From: Aplectana chamaeleonis
Lineage: Eukaryota; Nematoda; Chromadorea; Rhabditida; Cosmocercidae
Reading direction: 5' to 3'
NCBI GenBank assembly: GCA_029168955.1
Contig: JAPDOI010000038.1
Span: 2,011,001 to 2,075,000 of the forward strand
DNA: 64,000 nucleotides
The position numbers and the translations under genes were made by a program. Each line of letters starts with the position of its first letter. The stretch's first letter is position 1. This document shows, piece by piece, positions 12,689 to 24,980 of the stretch. The notes below the pieces were generated by a model, which saw nothing but the letters and a program-made list of their open reading frames with translations, was not told the DNA's origin and made no database searches.

Positions 12689-13185
12689 TTCTTAAAACTT
12701 CCAGCACACTACGAGATAGAATTGCACCTCGACGTCTGGCTGCCGGTACGTCATCGTCAAAGCTGAGAAACACAGTTCAACCAAGTTATGTTATTTAAGA
12801 TCATCTATTGGCCATGTTCATAGTTCTTATTGTACATATTGTTTGACCATTTTGTAAATGAAAATAGTCTTTCTTAACTGATTCTTTCACACGCATACTC
12901 CACTCAGTTTAGATGGAGCTTCAATTGTAAAAAGTTCTGTATTTATTAGTCAGTCTCCTCTAGCTAGTCTGATGCAGCTAATGGACTAATTCGTTCACAG
13001 CTTTTGATAGATATTTCAAAATCATATAGTCATGCATGAACGCAGAAAGAACGCTTGTATGAAGGAACCAGGGTGTCCCGAATCATTCTACCTTATTACG
13101 ACGACAAAGGAGGAGTAGATAGAGGAGACTTTCATCTACTCTCACTATGAAACAACACGGCAACGCGGAGACTTCGGACCATTGG
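12689..13185. other. Downstream flank of the SRT gene, nothing recognised
   Basis: The first few hundred bases presumably contain the SRT 3' UTR. The canonical AATAAA was not found close to the stop; an AATGAAA-like variant lies near 12858. No other feature seen. Confidence 0.35.
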
Positions 13186-13740
13186 CAGATGAGATTGAGG
13201 CAAGGATTAGGACACCTCGATCAAAAGGACGCACAGCGAGTGGAGAAATCTGTGACAGAAAGTTTAGCAACAGGTTCAAGTCTCGGAGATCTGTGATACG
13301 GTTGTGAGGCCTGTCGAATTGTATGACTCAGTGTTGACCTATCACTAAAGGAGTGCAAGGGAGACTTGGCGTCATAGAAACAAACATGTTCACATGTAGT
13401 GGTTGGCTCACACAGCTCGACCGAAATTGAAATGAAGACGCTTGAAGGAGATTCGCTTTTGCGACCATTACGGACAAATCGCGAAAATCGCCTTCGCTGG
13501 AATAGACACGTGCTTCGTGCCGAAGAACACTCGATTGCAAAATCGGCTATGCAGCTAGAAGTGAAGGACCAGCGGCCGAAAGAACGACTTGAACAGAGAC
13601 GGTTGGATACCCAGCACAACGATAAGAGAAGTTCAGATCTCCATCTTGAAAACGCGACCGATATAGTTAGGTATCGGCAACGTTTAGGAAAAGCGGACAC
13701 CGCGATCATGCGGGACAAGCGCTGAAAAAGAAGAAGAAGA
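13186..13740 (+). pseudogene. RTE-type retrotransposon 3' fragment with (AAG)n tail
   Basis: Translation over several frames matches the C-terminal part of the better preserved RTE copy at 45896-47666. The order is E(I/V)(E/D)ARI, RTASGEICDRKF, LGVIETNM, then (from about 13467) RENRLRWNRHVLRAEEHSIA, KDQRPKERLEQRRLDTQH and finally IMRDKR with a stop at 13723. A short A/AAG-rich tail follows immediately. The RT active site is missing, and there are several stops and frameshifts in the upstream half. It is a 5'-truncated, decayed insertion. Confidence 0.82.
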
Positions 13741-16700
13741 GAACGGATACATTAGCTAGTGTATAGCAGTATTTTTTCCTCAGCGCATCGTATTTCAACC
13801 GCGATTTGCCACTAGAGTAATCTGAGTCAACAAATTTGCAGGCAGCCTGCGGTTGATACGTTTTGTACGTTGCCTGCACGTGCACAACTTTTCACGTGGG
13901 AGTCAAACTATTTGTTAAGCTATGGTATACGATGCAGTCTGAAGGGCCGTTTCACCGAAAGCGTTGCCTTTGCTTCAATTGCCTAAGTTGAAATTACATT
14001 TTGACACCAAGCTGGTACTAGGCAAGGCGCCTGACAGAATGGAATGGGCAGGTAAAGAAGGCCTCTATCGTTAAGCAAAGCTTGAATGGCAAACCGAAAG
14101 CTGTACGAAAAAGCATCTTTCAATATTGCGCGCCATATCTTGGAAGAAAATTTGCCCAAAATTTCCTCATTAGCGTCTAATGGCAATCGTGTACCACCTC
14201 AAGCTGTGGAAATCCATATGCAAGGGCGGTTCTGATGCCAGTTGGGTGACGTCCATGAGGTAAGTAACGTACCTGTTAAGTATTGTGCTCTTCACGTAGG
14301 ATCGATCGTGGCGAATTGAAAATATCGTGTTTTGTGTACAAATGTTGCGCAAAGTTCAGCAATGAGTAGTGCCGCGACGCGGAAAGGCTACGGTCATCAG
14401 CATCGGTGGTCGAGTTACCGTGGCCGCGCTAACAACTTGTAAGGATGCTATCGAAGGAGTTACGTGCTCTGTTCCCAGCTTCCATTGGATTGCCAAGTAG
14501 ATGAATATGTCAAACCCAAGCTGTTGTTGGTCGTGTTTTTGGTAACCTATGGTTTTGTGGCCCTATAGCCTCCACTTGGTTTCTATGATATTAATATCAG
14601 AGCAGCGTTGCGGCTTCATTCGATTCAGATACGGACGATAGTTCCCTTCATGGTGTTACTGACCATACGCTGACCAATGGATCTTTAGATTGTTTGAAGC
14701 AAGGAGATGCTTATTACTTACATAAGAGGACGCCATATTCGCATTCGATTTACGACATCTGCCGCCTATACCCTGGTATAACAACAATATGAAAAACACC
14801 TCCTGAAAAATGTGACTGACCCTGCAGAGATGCCTTCTACAGGCCCACTCTAGATCGGTTTGGAAGTTGGGCATACCACATATTATGCCGTTTATTATCA
14901 ATAAGAATGTCTTCCCTAGTTAATCATGCACTGGAGAAACTAAAAGCTTTCGTGATCCGAGCACATGAAATCAAAGCAAGGTATCCCAAACTTAAACAAT
15001 CGCGTGGACTTGCTAGTGTTGTTGATGTCATATGTAAAGTAATGACTCTGGTAAAAATTCATTAAGTATACATGGAAGTGAAATTTTTCTTCGCATTTGT
15101 TTGAAATCGCATACATATTGAAGTTGTCTAAAACTCTAGGGTGAAGCTGCCGAATGATATGGCATCAATTTGCATGGGATAGAATTGAAGACTCACTATT
15201 TTGCATAATTTTTTCGGCTTTATCATTTCGCGTCGGCAACCGGTACTTTTACTCTTTCGAAAAAGCACTGCGTGTCCTGCGGAAGAAAGATAAGTCATTA
15301 TTGGGAACAGTCTTATAATCTCTAGTTGTTAGAAGATAATCACAATAGTGAAATCTTCAAAACATTCTTCCTGTCGGGAGTCTGTCGGAACACCTAAATT
15401 TCACCGTGGTGGATGATTTCTAACAGCTAGAGTTTATAAATTTGCACATCAGAAGATTTGAACTGGGCAGAAAAAGGGAAGATCAAAGTGATGAACGTGA
15501 TGGGAAATCTGGCACGAAGGAAAGTGACTCCATCACTCTTAGAACAACTCACGGCCTCCATCATTACTTGGCAGTGGTCGGAAGTAGCAGTCCCATCCTC
15601 TAAAATAATAGAAATATCGCTTGACTCCCTAATGCCTAGTTTCAGGAAGTGCTGAAAATTTCTAGTCCTAGGTGGCCAAGATCCGGATAACGGGGGTGTT
15701 GGTGCACTGCTGCCTTGCTTCTATGGACAGGAACCTGCCTGTTGCCCAGTAATCACGATATCATCGGCCCCTCATCCATTTAGTAACAACTAACTACCTT
15801 CCTAACTTCCTTCATCCGCGCTCTAGCAATCATCAAAAGAGTCTTCCAGAGCTTTCTGGTCCCACACTGCAAACAGCTCAACCTGTTATTTGAGGGGAGC
15901 TGTTTTTCACTGCACAATTTGCGAAAACGGGCAAAGTTTTCGGAACAAGAATCAGGTCGTCCGCAGCGCACACGCATTGTTTTGGTTGTTCACAGAAATG
16001 TTATGTAATGCTATGTCGACCCGCTGAGGTTTTCTGAGATGAATCTGACCCATGATGTCGTAGTTTTTCAAGCGAAGACTATATAAGTCACATGTGTACC
16101 ACTCACGGGTCTCTTCCAGCTTACAAGGTGTCCTCTCCATAACTGCATTTTCTTTCTGCTCAATATCCTTAAACAATAGCTTTGCTTTTTTTCAGATATA
16201 ATACGCTAGGGAAAGCTGCACTGACATTCACTCAGACAGATCGCTTCGAGCAACTTTATGCTTTCATGTCATGCTACGAAAGAATGACAACTTCTACATT
16301 TAAAGCGGTCATGATTTCATCAAATATACGGTTTCCGTTTTCGATTTAGTCTGACGCATGGACCAGGCGGCTGGCTGGCCGTGCGGGGTTCGCGACCTCA
16401 CTGGAGAATGGGGCTTCGATTCGCGCGGGGTGCTCTACCGTCGCAGCCCCGTCCATTCATCGGACTAAAATTATCGGTCGAACTCTATATGCATAAGCAT
16501 TTGACATGCCGAAAGGTATCGGAAACAAAAAGTCCGGACTTTCCTAAATCGATCGCGCCAGAACACCTTGACGATGCGACTTGCCAATAGATTGACACGA
16601 ACCGATAGATTCGAAGTTTTCAAAAAAAATGACAGTAAACGGGCATAATGGATAGGTCAGGATGCTGAGAGCAGAATACTCACAAATGCACTCCGGGAAA

Positions 16701-16925
16701 TTTTTTAGGGGTCGGGATGTGGAGTTTTAATTCGCCTGGTGTACTCTCCGTAATTCTGACGCACATTAACTCCTTCTTTCTCGGCATTTTCCGCCCCAAT
16801 GCATTGTTTGCTTTTCTGATGAGCTGGCGCGATTTCTTCCTATCATCTGTATGGTCGGGGTATACGCCGGCAAATTTTAAATTGTTGTTACGTCAAGCAA
16901 ATGGTGTCTTGGCTGTCCTTTGAGT
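13741..16925. other. Unassigned stretch, no gene recognised
   Basis: Only short open frames (up to about 80 codons) without recognisable motifs or consistent exon structure. No tRNA, rRNA or long inverted repeat was noticed. Isolated host exons cannot be excluded. Confidence 0.4.
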
Positions 16926-17335
16926 CTTTTTCTTGTTGCGTCAACGTTGAGGTCAGCCTTGCAAACGGTTCTACTCCCAGCGCGAAGAACGTGCTCATAC
17001 CATCGCTATCGTGATTCACGAAGTTCCTTGGCTACCGGAGCAACACCAAAACGCTTGCGGATGTCGTCGTTTGTGGCGCGGTCCGCGCTGTGACCACCTC
17101 CTGTGAAAAAATAGCATTTTTGTTTTATTAAAAATAGCCTTCTCTCTCTCTTTGGTGGCAGGTCAGCACTCTGTTGAATAGAGCGCAATGTGTCAAATTA
17201 CAGCCGAGAAGGTATGGGACTTCTAATCAGGGCGACCTGGAGATTTCTGTCCCATGATGCTCCAGTCATTGAGCGCAGCATCAATCACGCTTCATCGACT
17301 TTCTAAACAACAGCCCGGTATGAGCCGGGTCATTA
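16926..17335 (-). pseudogene. RTE retrotransposon relic, 3' part
   Basis: Minus-strand reading gives fragments matching the RTE at 45896-47666: KVDEA...LMLRSMTGASWDRNLQV (compare EVDARINAAWLKWRTASGV), then NDDIRKRFGVAPVAKELRES, then YEHVLRA. Stops and frame changes are frequent. It is the downstream half of an element whose upstream half is at 18045-18570; an inverted-repeat element lies between them. Confidence 0.72.
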
Positions 17336-17363
17336 GTGGCATCAAACGCTCTGAAAGTCACTC

Positions 17364-18044
17364 ACCGTTTTTAGGGTTTGCTTGGTTGCGCCGGCCTGAA
17401 AACGCAAGTAGAGTTTGTTAGGACACAAGCGCATTATTGTGAAGATATGAGAGATCGAATGCCTCGAATTCCGCCAAAAGAGGCCGGCCGTTCGACAGCC
17501 ATGTGGTGTCAAATGAGAAATGAAAATAGCTTATCTACAAACGATATAGCCTAAGCGAGGGGAAGTTAATGTATCATTTTGTGCACAAGCACTAAATTAT
17601 TTGAACTAATCAATTGTTTTGTTAGTGTTGGCTCCCGTTACTAAACCATTTTACCCTAACAAATCATACCTACAACTACTATTCATATGCATAAATAAGA
17701 AGAAAAGGCAACGCCTACAACGAAGAAAATCAGGGAAAGAAAGAAAGGTTAGCCAAGCGAATCTGGTTCGAAAAAAGGAAATCGACGAGTCAAATGCCGG
17801 TCAAATCGATCGATCGCCATACATTAACTCTGGGGCCCCGGACCCGGTAATTGGCCATACATTTGTTGATAAGCTACATTGTTTTCTCATTTGATGCCAC
17901 ATAGCTGTCGTAAGGCCGGCCTTTTTTTAGCGGAATTCTAGGCATTCGATCTACCATATCATCACAATTATGCGCTAGTAATCGGACAAACTCGACCTGC
18001 GTTCTGAGGCGGGCCCAGCCAATGATTCAGACCTCAAAAACGGT
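17364..18044. mobile_element. Inverted-repeat element, about 680 bp, inserted in an RTE relic
   Basis: Terminal inverted repeats of about 170 bp run from ACCGTTTTTAGGGTTTGCTT at the left to CTCAAAAACGGT at the right. Further matched blocks are GAGTTTGT, GCGCAT(T/A)ATTGTGA and TCGAATGCC(T/C)(C/A)GAATTCCGC. The centre holds a small lysine/arginine-rich open frame (17619-17894) with no recognised domain, so it looks nonautonomous. Confidence 0.85.
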
Positions 18045-18570
18045 ATGTGGTTTTCAGTGCGTACGATGCCTTCAAAGATGCCAGTACGCAAGGGATCGAC
18101 AGCACCGATCTTAATGAATTCACAATCGTTTTCATCCGTTGTCAGATATTCAATCTTCTTAAGATGAAGGTGAAGTTCTGACGTGACCGACCGTTCACTT
18201 CAGGTTTGCACCTGCCGCTTGAGTTCAATCCTATCTTGACATGTAGGACCATGCCAACAGAATACAACAGCGACTATGGCAGCGGTATCTGCAGAGTTAC
18301 CTGTGACGCAAGTCATCATCATGACCGCAGGAACCTTATCTGATACTTGGTGAACGCCAAAGGAGATGGAAAACACATACGTTCCGACGGCAGTTCGAGT
18401 TCAACTTTCTGGGTTGGCGTAGGGAGTCCTGACCCAATCGACTAGCTCTTTTGAGACGCCATGCCACCACAAGGCGTACCAAATTACATATAGAATTCGA
18501 TCAAACGCCTCCTCTAAATCTAGAGCACTCTTAAATCTAGAGCAAGATTTTCATGCTACGAAACAGTGAA
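18045..18570 (-). pseudogene. RTE reverse transcriptase relic, active-site region
   Basis: On the minus strand from about 18560 the translation reads ALDLEEAFDRILYVIWYAL followed by KELVDWVRT. This is RT motif A and the stretch after it (compare LDLEKAFDRVPHEVIWYAL in the 46-47 kb copy). Nearer 18180 LHLKKIEYLTTDEND matches LNKKKTEYMTNASCDDS. The YADD region is too degraded to read cleanly. This is the upstream half of the same dead element as 16926-17335. Confidence 0.75.
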
Positions 18571-20510
18571 CTTGTTGTGTGGTACATCGCTCAACCTGCT
18601 AGATTGCCCTTCCTCTTCCAGATAGGAAGGATCGTCTGAGCTGCCAGCCATCAGGCGTTGTCCCTTCTGCGACGAATCGATTGAAGCATTGTGCTAGCCA
18701 TTTGGTGGGATTTACATCCAGACCTCTGTCGCCAAAATTTTCAGGCCTAGCCATTCTATTCCCGGCCGTACACGTACCAATGCTGTCTTCCTCTCCTGAG
18801 TGGGAATGGACAGAGACGACTCGGGTGTGGATTGAGGAATAGGCGGATGGGATAAATTCCCGTCAAGATCGTTGTTGCACCCTGTTTCACAATATGCAAC
18901 GAGACTACTAAATACCGGCGTTGGCATATAAAAATGGGTGGTGAAGTGATGGTAGGCTAAACAATTCCATGGGAGTTTTGCATGGGACGTGAAGGAGGCG
19001 AGGAACGCAAAGAGAATGTGAACGTGTGGAGAGCAGAAGGAGTCTTCAGCGACAAAATCACTGTCCTATATGATTTTCGGAAACGGAAAGCAGTTTATGT
19101 GACTGCTGTCAAGTACTGGAATAGCCTAAGTAGGTGCAAATAGTTTACTACTGCAAAAGGACACGGCGACAAGGCAACTGAAACTCCAATTTTGAATTCC
19201 TCAAAATCAATGACCAACCTGCGTCGCCTGCGCTTGCGTATTCACACCAGACTCAAAATAATCAGCATTATCCATGTGAGGAGTCATTTGCGTCACGGCA
19301 ATCTGAAGTAACAAGTGTTTTTCGATTTCCAGGATGCGAAGAAGTTAGCCGTTTAAACTGTACTATACTCGGTTGGCAAGCTACAGAAGGACATTGCACT
19401 GAAGTAACACCTATCACAGAAACCGAAATGGACTTATGACTTCACTGGTAGACTTACTCTCCAAAGTTAAATCGCTGCGCAGCACGGCTTGTTGATATGC
19501 TCGCCTTTTTTGTCTCAAAAGGATTGTGAAGACTGGCAAACCATCCCATAGAATGCGTACAATACATATTTTCGGCGTTTCACTTCACATCTCACGCATT
19601 TCACATATTTTTTCTTTTGATCAAATTGCTCCATGAGCTACTACTAGCTCTAGAAGCAAACTCTCGACTACGTAGTGTTTCGAATATTCAAGTCTCACAA
19701 TCATGCTGCAGTTTTGAGGTAGTTTTCCATATCCCAACATTAGGTTTCGCCCATCTAGGCCATTTAGGCCCTCGTCATTGTCGGCTCATTGGCTTTATCC
19801 AGCTCGGTCAACCAGCACCTACCTCATGTGGGTCGAGTGTAAAAATTCACCCTTGCGGTCTGACTGGGCACGCCTTTTTTATTAGTCAGGTGTTTAATTA
19901 GCGATTAGTAATCCTAGAAACTTCGTCCAGTGATTGTAACCGACTGCTACCATCCGTGTGCGCAAAGGAGAGCTAAATTTGGGGTACTGCAGGTGGCAGA
20001 AGCTGAAACGAAGGAGCACAGGCGCAGTCGGAACCTCGTCGGAACCACGCTCGTCACTTACGTTATCGTCTCTTTCACACAAAGTCGTGGTTAGCTATCG
20101 CGAATAGCCTCATATACAAGAGAACAATGGTCTCTCTTGGGCCCTGTCTGAAGGAAATTCGTTTTTCTGTGTTCTGAAGGCTGGAGTCGTTTTCATCCCG
20201 AATGGTCGAGGTGATGGAAAACTCGCCCACTCCGCCTACTGCGTTTACTTAACAGCGCTGCTGAGGAACTCCAGCTCGGATTTGATTCTCTTTCGGAGCT
20301 CTGAAGAATCGCACTTTGAAGCAAGGACCCATATGAAGGCTTCAACCCTTGCCCAGAACTTATATGTAGTTAGGTGTAAAACGCAGTCTTATACTAGTCA
20401 CACTCCGCAGCCGTCATTAAGGTTTGCTGCGAGTAGTTTGTTTAATAAAATCTTGAAAGCAGGGTTCAGGGATAGAACGGTTGTTGTGCTGCCCTCATAA
20501 GAAGGTAGAT
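18571..20510. other. Unassigned stretch, no gene recognised
   Basis: No open frame over about 95 codons, no recognisable protein motif and no obvious inverted repeat. Confidence 0.4.
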
Positions 20511-20925
20511 CTGGCCATCATAAAAGTGAAAATGAGTGAAACATTGGAGAAAATACGCTAAAGAACAAGTTATTGCTCGATGTTCGCCCCCCCCCCTTTA
20601 TCGAGATTTCTATTAATGCCTGTTTTGCAACCTATCATTTTGCTTCTCAGGTAATTTTTGAGCATCTCTAGAGACCACTGACCACTTGAAGAAATAAAAT
20701 AAAAAACGGATAAACAATAATTCACAAAATCTCATTAAAGGTAAGCCGTGCAGACACCTGTTATTAGCCGTTCTACTTTGTTTTTGTGCGTTTTTAGCAT
20801 AATTGACTTTCCTTTTCAGTTATTTTTACTTTTTTGACTTTCATGATGACCAAATCTGAATTCTCATAAATACATCTCGAAAATCGTTTTTTATCGCAAA
20901 CCCTAACTTTAGGCGATCGGCATTC
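20510..20925. repeat. Dispersed repeat, diverged copy of 35165-35590
   Basis: Aligned by eye, both copies share blocks in the same order: TTGGAGAAAA, ATTTCTAT(T)AAT, CTTCT(C/G)A(G/A)GTAATT, GAGACCACTGACCACTT / GAGACTACTGACTACTT, CACCTGT, TTTTTAG, TTTCATGA and AAAATCGTTTTT. Noncoding and unnamed. Confidence 0.65.
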
Positions 20926-21039
20926 ACCCGCCATATTTCACCTTATGTAGCACCACAGCGCCCCTTCTGCAGTTACGAACTGCTTTGCAAAGTAGCCCTG
21001 TAGAACAACAAGCTGCACACAATCGCTGCATTCAAGGCC

Positions 21040-22065
21040 ACGGTCAGAAATTCGATTTTGAGATTTCCTGCTGAATTGGAGCGTGTGCTACAGGCATTCC
21101 TGTCACATTCATTGATCTCAAGTCTGCATTCACCTCTGTTCAATAGCCTGCGCTATGGAGCGCTTGGTAGCGAGCATATACCGGACAAAATAGTGAAACT
21201 ACTCCAAAAACATATGAAGGTTTCTCCAGTTCGTTTCGCGTTGGAGATAAAATGTCCGAAGAGCTTACGGGTAAAGCTGGAGTTTGTCAAGGTGATGTAA
21301 TATCACCGCTGCTCTTCGGTACTGTCGTCGACGCTATCAAGAGGATGCTCTTTGAGAACAGGAAAGGTGTTCAGTATAGCAGTAATGGGTACGTCTCGGA
21401 TCTGATGTTTGCGGATAAGAGTGCAGACTTTGCGGATATCGATGAGGATGCAACGTACCTAATAAAAAGAGTGGAGCATGTAGCAAGCTCTAACGACGGC
21501 CTAAGAATAAATCAGGAGAAGACCAAAGTTGTGAAATTGGATGGTACGCCTGAAGCTGTGCACCTCGAAAGAGCGGAACTTTAGCAGGTCAAGGAGTTCA
21601 AATACCTTCAATCAGTCGTGCAAGAAGAAAAAATTGCGGTCACGACAGAGGTGTGCAGCAGGATCGGGCACGCAACCAGTGCGTTTACTTCGCTTGGTTG
21701 GTGTCTGTAAAGGAAAAACAATGTTCCACTCAGGCCTGAAGTGTTTTTGTTCCGAGCGCGGATGATTCCGATACCTCTGTACAGTACGGAAACATGGACT
21801 CTTTTGAAGCCAGATCTTGTCAAGCTGAAAGTCCTCCAGATGCGGTGCTTGCGTCAGATTATTGAGATCACGATTCGTGACTGTATTTGCAACTACAATA
21901 TTAGGAAGAGCTGTATGGATCAACCGATGGTTGAAGAGCAATTGCAGACAAGGAGATTACGGTCGTTTGCTGTGGCGGAAGTGTCCCCCATCGTTGAAAG
22001 TTAAGAGAACGGCCTCGAACAAGAAGTGGCTCGAGCATATAAATGAGGATTAGCAGACCCAACGG
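21040..22065 (+). pseudogene. Non-LTR retrotransposon reverse transcriptase pseudogene
   Basis: Consecutive plus-strand frames give the RT core. NSLRYGALGSEHIPDKIVKL is just upstream of motif B. Motif B follows as GVCQGDVISPLLF (21281-21320), then VSDLMFADKSADFAD, the active-site motif C. In most relatives this motif reads FADD; here the second Asp is Lys. LRINQEKTKVV follows. After a stop at 21582 the frame continues as VKEFKYL and then TWTLLKPDLVKLKVLQMRCL (from about 21795), MDQPMVEEQLQTRRLR, ending near 22050. Several stops and frameshifts and the damaged catalytic motif mark it as dead. Neither endonuclease nor 3' tail was seen. Confidence 0.85.
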
Positions 22066-22351
22066 TCCAGTGTCCTTGACGTTAAAACTATGTATTGCTG
22101 CAGAAAGTACTCAATGGAAGCGTATCGTTTAGACCGCACGAGCTCCTATGGCACCTACAGCAGTGTAATCCAGTAAAACTCAAATTGTTCTCTTCAATAA
22201 GGTAGAAAAATTCACGAATTTGTTGAAGAGACTCTCACCTGAGCACTGGCTCCTGGAGTGAATATGCTTTGTGTGTTCTGTATCTCTCTCTTCGTAGCAC
22301 CCTTCAAAGTATAATAAGTTTTACACAGCATTTTCGAAAAAAAACAGAAAC

Positions 22352-22564
22352 CTTGTATAGTGGAGTCCACCAAGAGTGTCTCAATCACTTATCAATAAGA
22401 AGCGGTGGGCTAGGGATCAATGTGTATGAATCCCATACCAGCACGCTCGATACCGATTGAGCGAGAGCGGTTGTGCTATAATGAGTTTAATGTTCATTGA
22501 TCCCCAGCCCACCGCTTCTTGTTGATAAGTAAATGAGACACTCTTGGTGGACTCTACTATACAA
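22352..22564. mobile_element. Short hairpin element, 70-bp arms
   Basis: The left arm 22352-22423 (CTTGTATAGTGGAGTCCACC, AAGAGTGTCTCA, AGAAGCGGTGGGCT) is the reverse complement of 22494-22564 with few mismatches; the loop is about 70 bp. Confidence 0.85.
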
Positions 22565-22689
22565 AAATGGTGCTCAGGAAGATGTAGGGCGAGAAATGTG
22601 CCGGGTCCGCAATATGAGGCACACGTAACGTCGGCATAGATTCCAGTGATACTTTGCCTTACCCAATGAAAGTTGGTGGAAGCTCGGTG

Positions 22690-22770
22690 CACCTATACTA
22701 TAGCATATGTCACCTAGTTTGCGCCAACCTTCAATAGGGAACACAAAGTGTCACTAAGATCCAAGCCGAC
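22690..22770. repeat. Dispersed repeat shared with 30985-31060
   Basis: The order TATAGCATATG, TAG(T/...)TTG, CCAACCT(T)CAA, GGAACACAAAGT and AAGATCCA is repeated, diverged, at 30985-31060, next to a hairpin element in both cases. Confidence 0.45.
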
Positions 22771-23067
22771 TTTAGCTGTGCCGCGCAGTAGATCCAGCAC
22801 TTCAATTTAGGCAAAGCCGTGCTAAGCGCTATGTTTTCGAGTGCAATTACAGAGTATTAGTGTTCATGGACTCACATTAACCATTAGACCTAAGGCATAG
22901 ATCAATCTGAAGGTTTCTCGCTCGTTCTAGCCGAGCGAATAGACGAGGCCACGGCGGTAGATCGTCGTTAGCAACAAAAACTCCCTTGGTTGGTGATGTC
23001 GCGATCGTCGCTACTCTGTCAAGGTGTAGCTAGATGCCTCCGAGGGCGCGACCTGAAACGCCGCCCC

Positions 23068-23270
23068 ATTCCATGTAGCGAGAATTTACGGGTTTCAGCT
23101 ACGATAGCTAAAACCCGCATATTCTTGTGTCGACGGTACAAGGGTGCAAATTTTACGCGTATTCTACGCAAAAACGAAGGCTAAATTGGATACATTGATC
23201 TCTCTGTCGCTAAACCCGTATATTCTCGCTATAATTTTGTAGCGAGAATCTACGGATTCCGCGACAGCCT
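23068..23270. repeat. Inverted 'TAGCGAGAAT(T)TACGGGTTT' repeats
   Basis: TGTAGCGAGAATTTACGGG near 23075 recurs inverted as CCCGTATATTCTCGCTA near 23217 and directly near 23241. Likely remains of a small hairpin element. Confidence 0.5.
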
Positions 23271-23714
23271 GTGTTGAAGTGCAGTCTTAAACCCGCGCTG
23301 GCTACGCGGAACGCAGGGATGCCGTTCGGACAGTGTTGGTCCAGTCATCTCACTCAGTGATTACTCGACACTGTGCGGGTGTCCGTGGAGGGTGACTCGG
23401 TTTTGCTCTCTGGGAGACCATGGTGAGGATAATTTTGACTGTTGGGATGCTGCAGGCCGTGGGGAAGAAACGGCGATGCGCTCGATCGCAGCGGGGATTG
23501 CTTCTCTAGTACGGATCAAGACTGGGTGGGTCGATCGACCGAGTGCTGCAACGAGAATAAGCGTAGAATATGCGGGTGCTGTAGCTAAAATTTCAACAAC
23601 TGGGGCTAAACTTTACGTAATTTACGGAAAATCTCGGGTCAAAATTAGACAAGATGCCTCCGAAACCCTGGGCATCTTCGGTTTCCGTGTGGGGCATCTA
23701 GCTACGCGCTGGCA

Positions 23715-23935
23715 GAGTACTCAGGCCAGGGTAGTACCAGAAAATTACCAGAGTTTTCCGATCAATCACTGGTAATTCGGCAATTACTGCCCGATTACGG
23801 AAACTTTGCTAGAAAATTCACCTTGATCTCTTGTGTTGATAAATTCTGCCAGATTACCAGAGAGTTACCACAATATTCTTCTGTAAATTGCCGTACTCCT
23901 ACCGTAATCTGTCAGAAAAATGGCGAATTCCGACA
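23715..23935. repeat. 'ACCAGA(A)AATTACCAGA' repeat stretch
   Basis: Short repeats of the type CCAGAAAATTACCAGAG and their complements recur here. Similar stretches are at 29385-29715, 33000-33130 and 37020-37110, all built on a CTGCCAGATTAC-like core. Confidence 0.5.
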
Positions 23936-24157
23936 AACCAGAAAATTCAGCCTTAACATTCGAATTGAAGGTTTCGGGGTCCGCAAGAATGGCAGTTCAA
24001 GATCGAGACTGTTTCGGGATTCATAAAAAAAGAGCAAGGCGCAAATTTAATCATAGGAAATTCCGAAGCAAAAGGGTTGAGAATTCTTCTGTGATTAATG
24101 CACCTCGTGGTCAGACAGACTCACGCACACGCTAATACGCTTCCTCCTCTTCCACAC

Positions 24158-24651
24158 TTAAAGGCAGTGTTCACGATGAAAAACGTTTTCGAAATTCCAC
24201 TAGGAATGGGTAGTGGAGGGGCACACTGTAACGTTAACGTCGAAAGAACGCATGAAAACGAGCCAGGAAGAGCCCCAAAAGAGCCCGAAGTTGCAACTTC
24301 GAGCGCATTGAAAACCCCAAAAGCGCATCACACGCCCACCGACGTGAACAAATGAATGCTCGAGATCGTGAGATGAGCGATGATTTTCAATCGTTAGCCC
24401 CGTTCTTCCCTTCATTCTCAGCTTCTCTCTTTACTCAGGTCAACTCGCATAGATCGGCTGCAAAAGACGGAAGTTACAAGCCTCGGACAACTCGTCCACC
24501 ATGTTTCCATAGCTCAATCTTTGAGGGACCATACCTGCGTTCACAGAAGGTCTTGTATGATTTCAGAGACACCATTGGAATCAGCATGGGGCCGTTTTCA
24601 AGATAGGCGAAAAAACAGAAAAACGATTTTCATCGTGAACACTGCCTTTAA
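24158..24651. mobile_element. TTAA-flanked MITE (AGGCAGTG family), copy a
   Basis: The left end TTAA-AGGCAGTGTTCACGAT and right end ATCGTGAACACTGCCT-TTAA are perfect inverted repeats flanked by TTAA. The interior resembles the copies at 39112-39604 and 48702-49205 (shared AACTCGTCCACCAT/TGGTGGACGAGTTG). No transposase. TTAA target duplications are known for piggyBac-type elements, but the family is unproven here. Confidence 0.88.
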
Positions 24652-24663
24652 GCACTATTAATA

Positions 24664-24980
24664 CTCCTCAACAGCACCTCGTGATGCGCGGGCGTGGCGT
24701 TGGAGTGTGAATGACCAGACGCCACGCCCGTGCGGCACGCTCTTGACGTCTGCTCAGCCATAGCGGCGACGACCGCAACGAGTTTTTCATTATTTTGATT
24801 ATTAATCCATCGTCAATTTTATTCTTTTTCTTAATAATTAATTCCAATACTATCCTCTGCTGCCATGATGGTGAACGCGTGTACAGATTTTGCTTGTTCG
24901 GTAAAGTTAAGACCCACTTCAAACCGCTTCGAAAAACTTCCGTCGAAAACTGCCTTTGGAGCGCGCCCCACGAGGCGAGG
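24664..24980. mobile_element. Diverged MITE related to 61915-62349
   Basis: It shares with 61970-62170 the blocks GGCGTGGCGTT, GACGCC, TGCGGCAC, GCCATGGCGGCGA-like, TTATT/TTTTTCTTGATAATTAATTCC-like and ATCCTCTGCT. The terminal inverted repeats seen in the other copy are incomplete here, so it is a fragment or damaged copy. Confidence 0.65.

Noticed and set aside
13255..13300. Possible pol III B box (GGTTCAAGTC)
   Set aside because: It lies within the RTE relic; no A box, acceptor stem or cloverleaf could be drawn.
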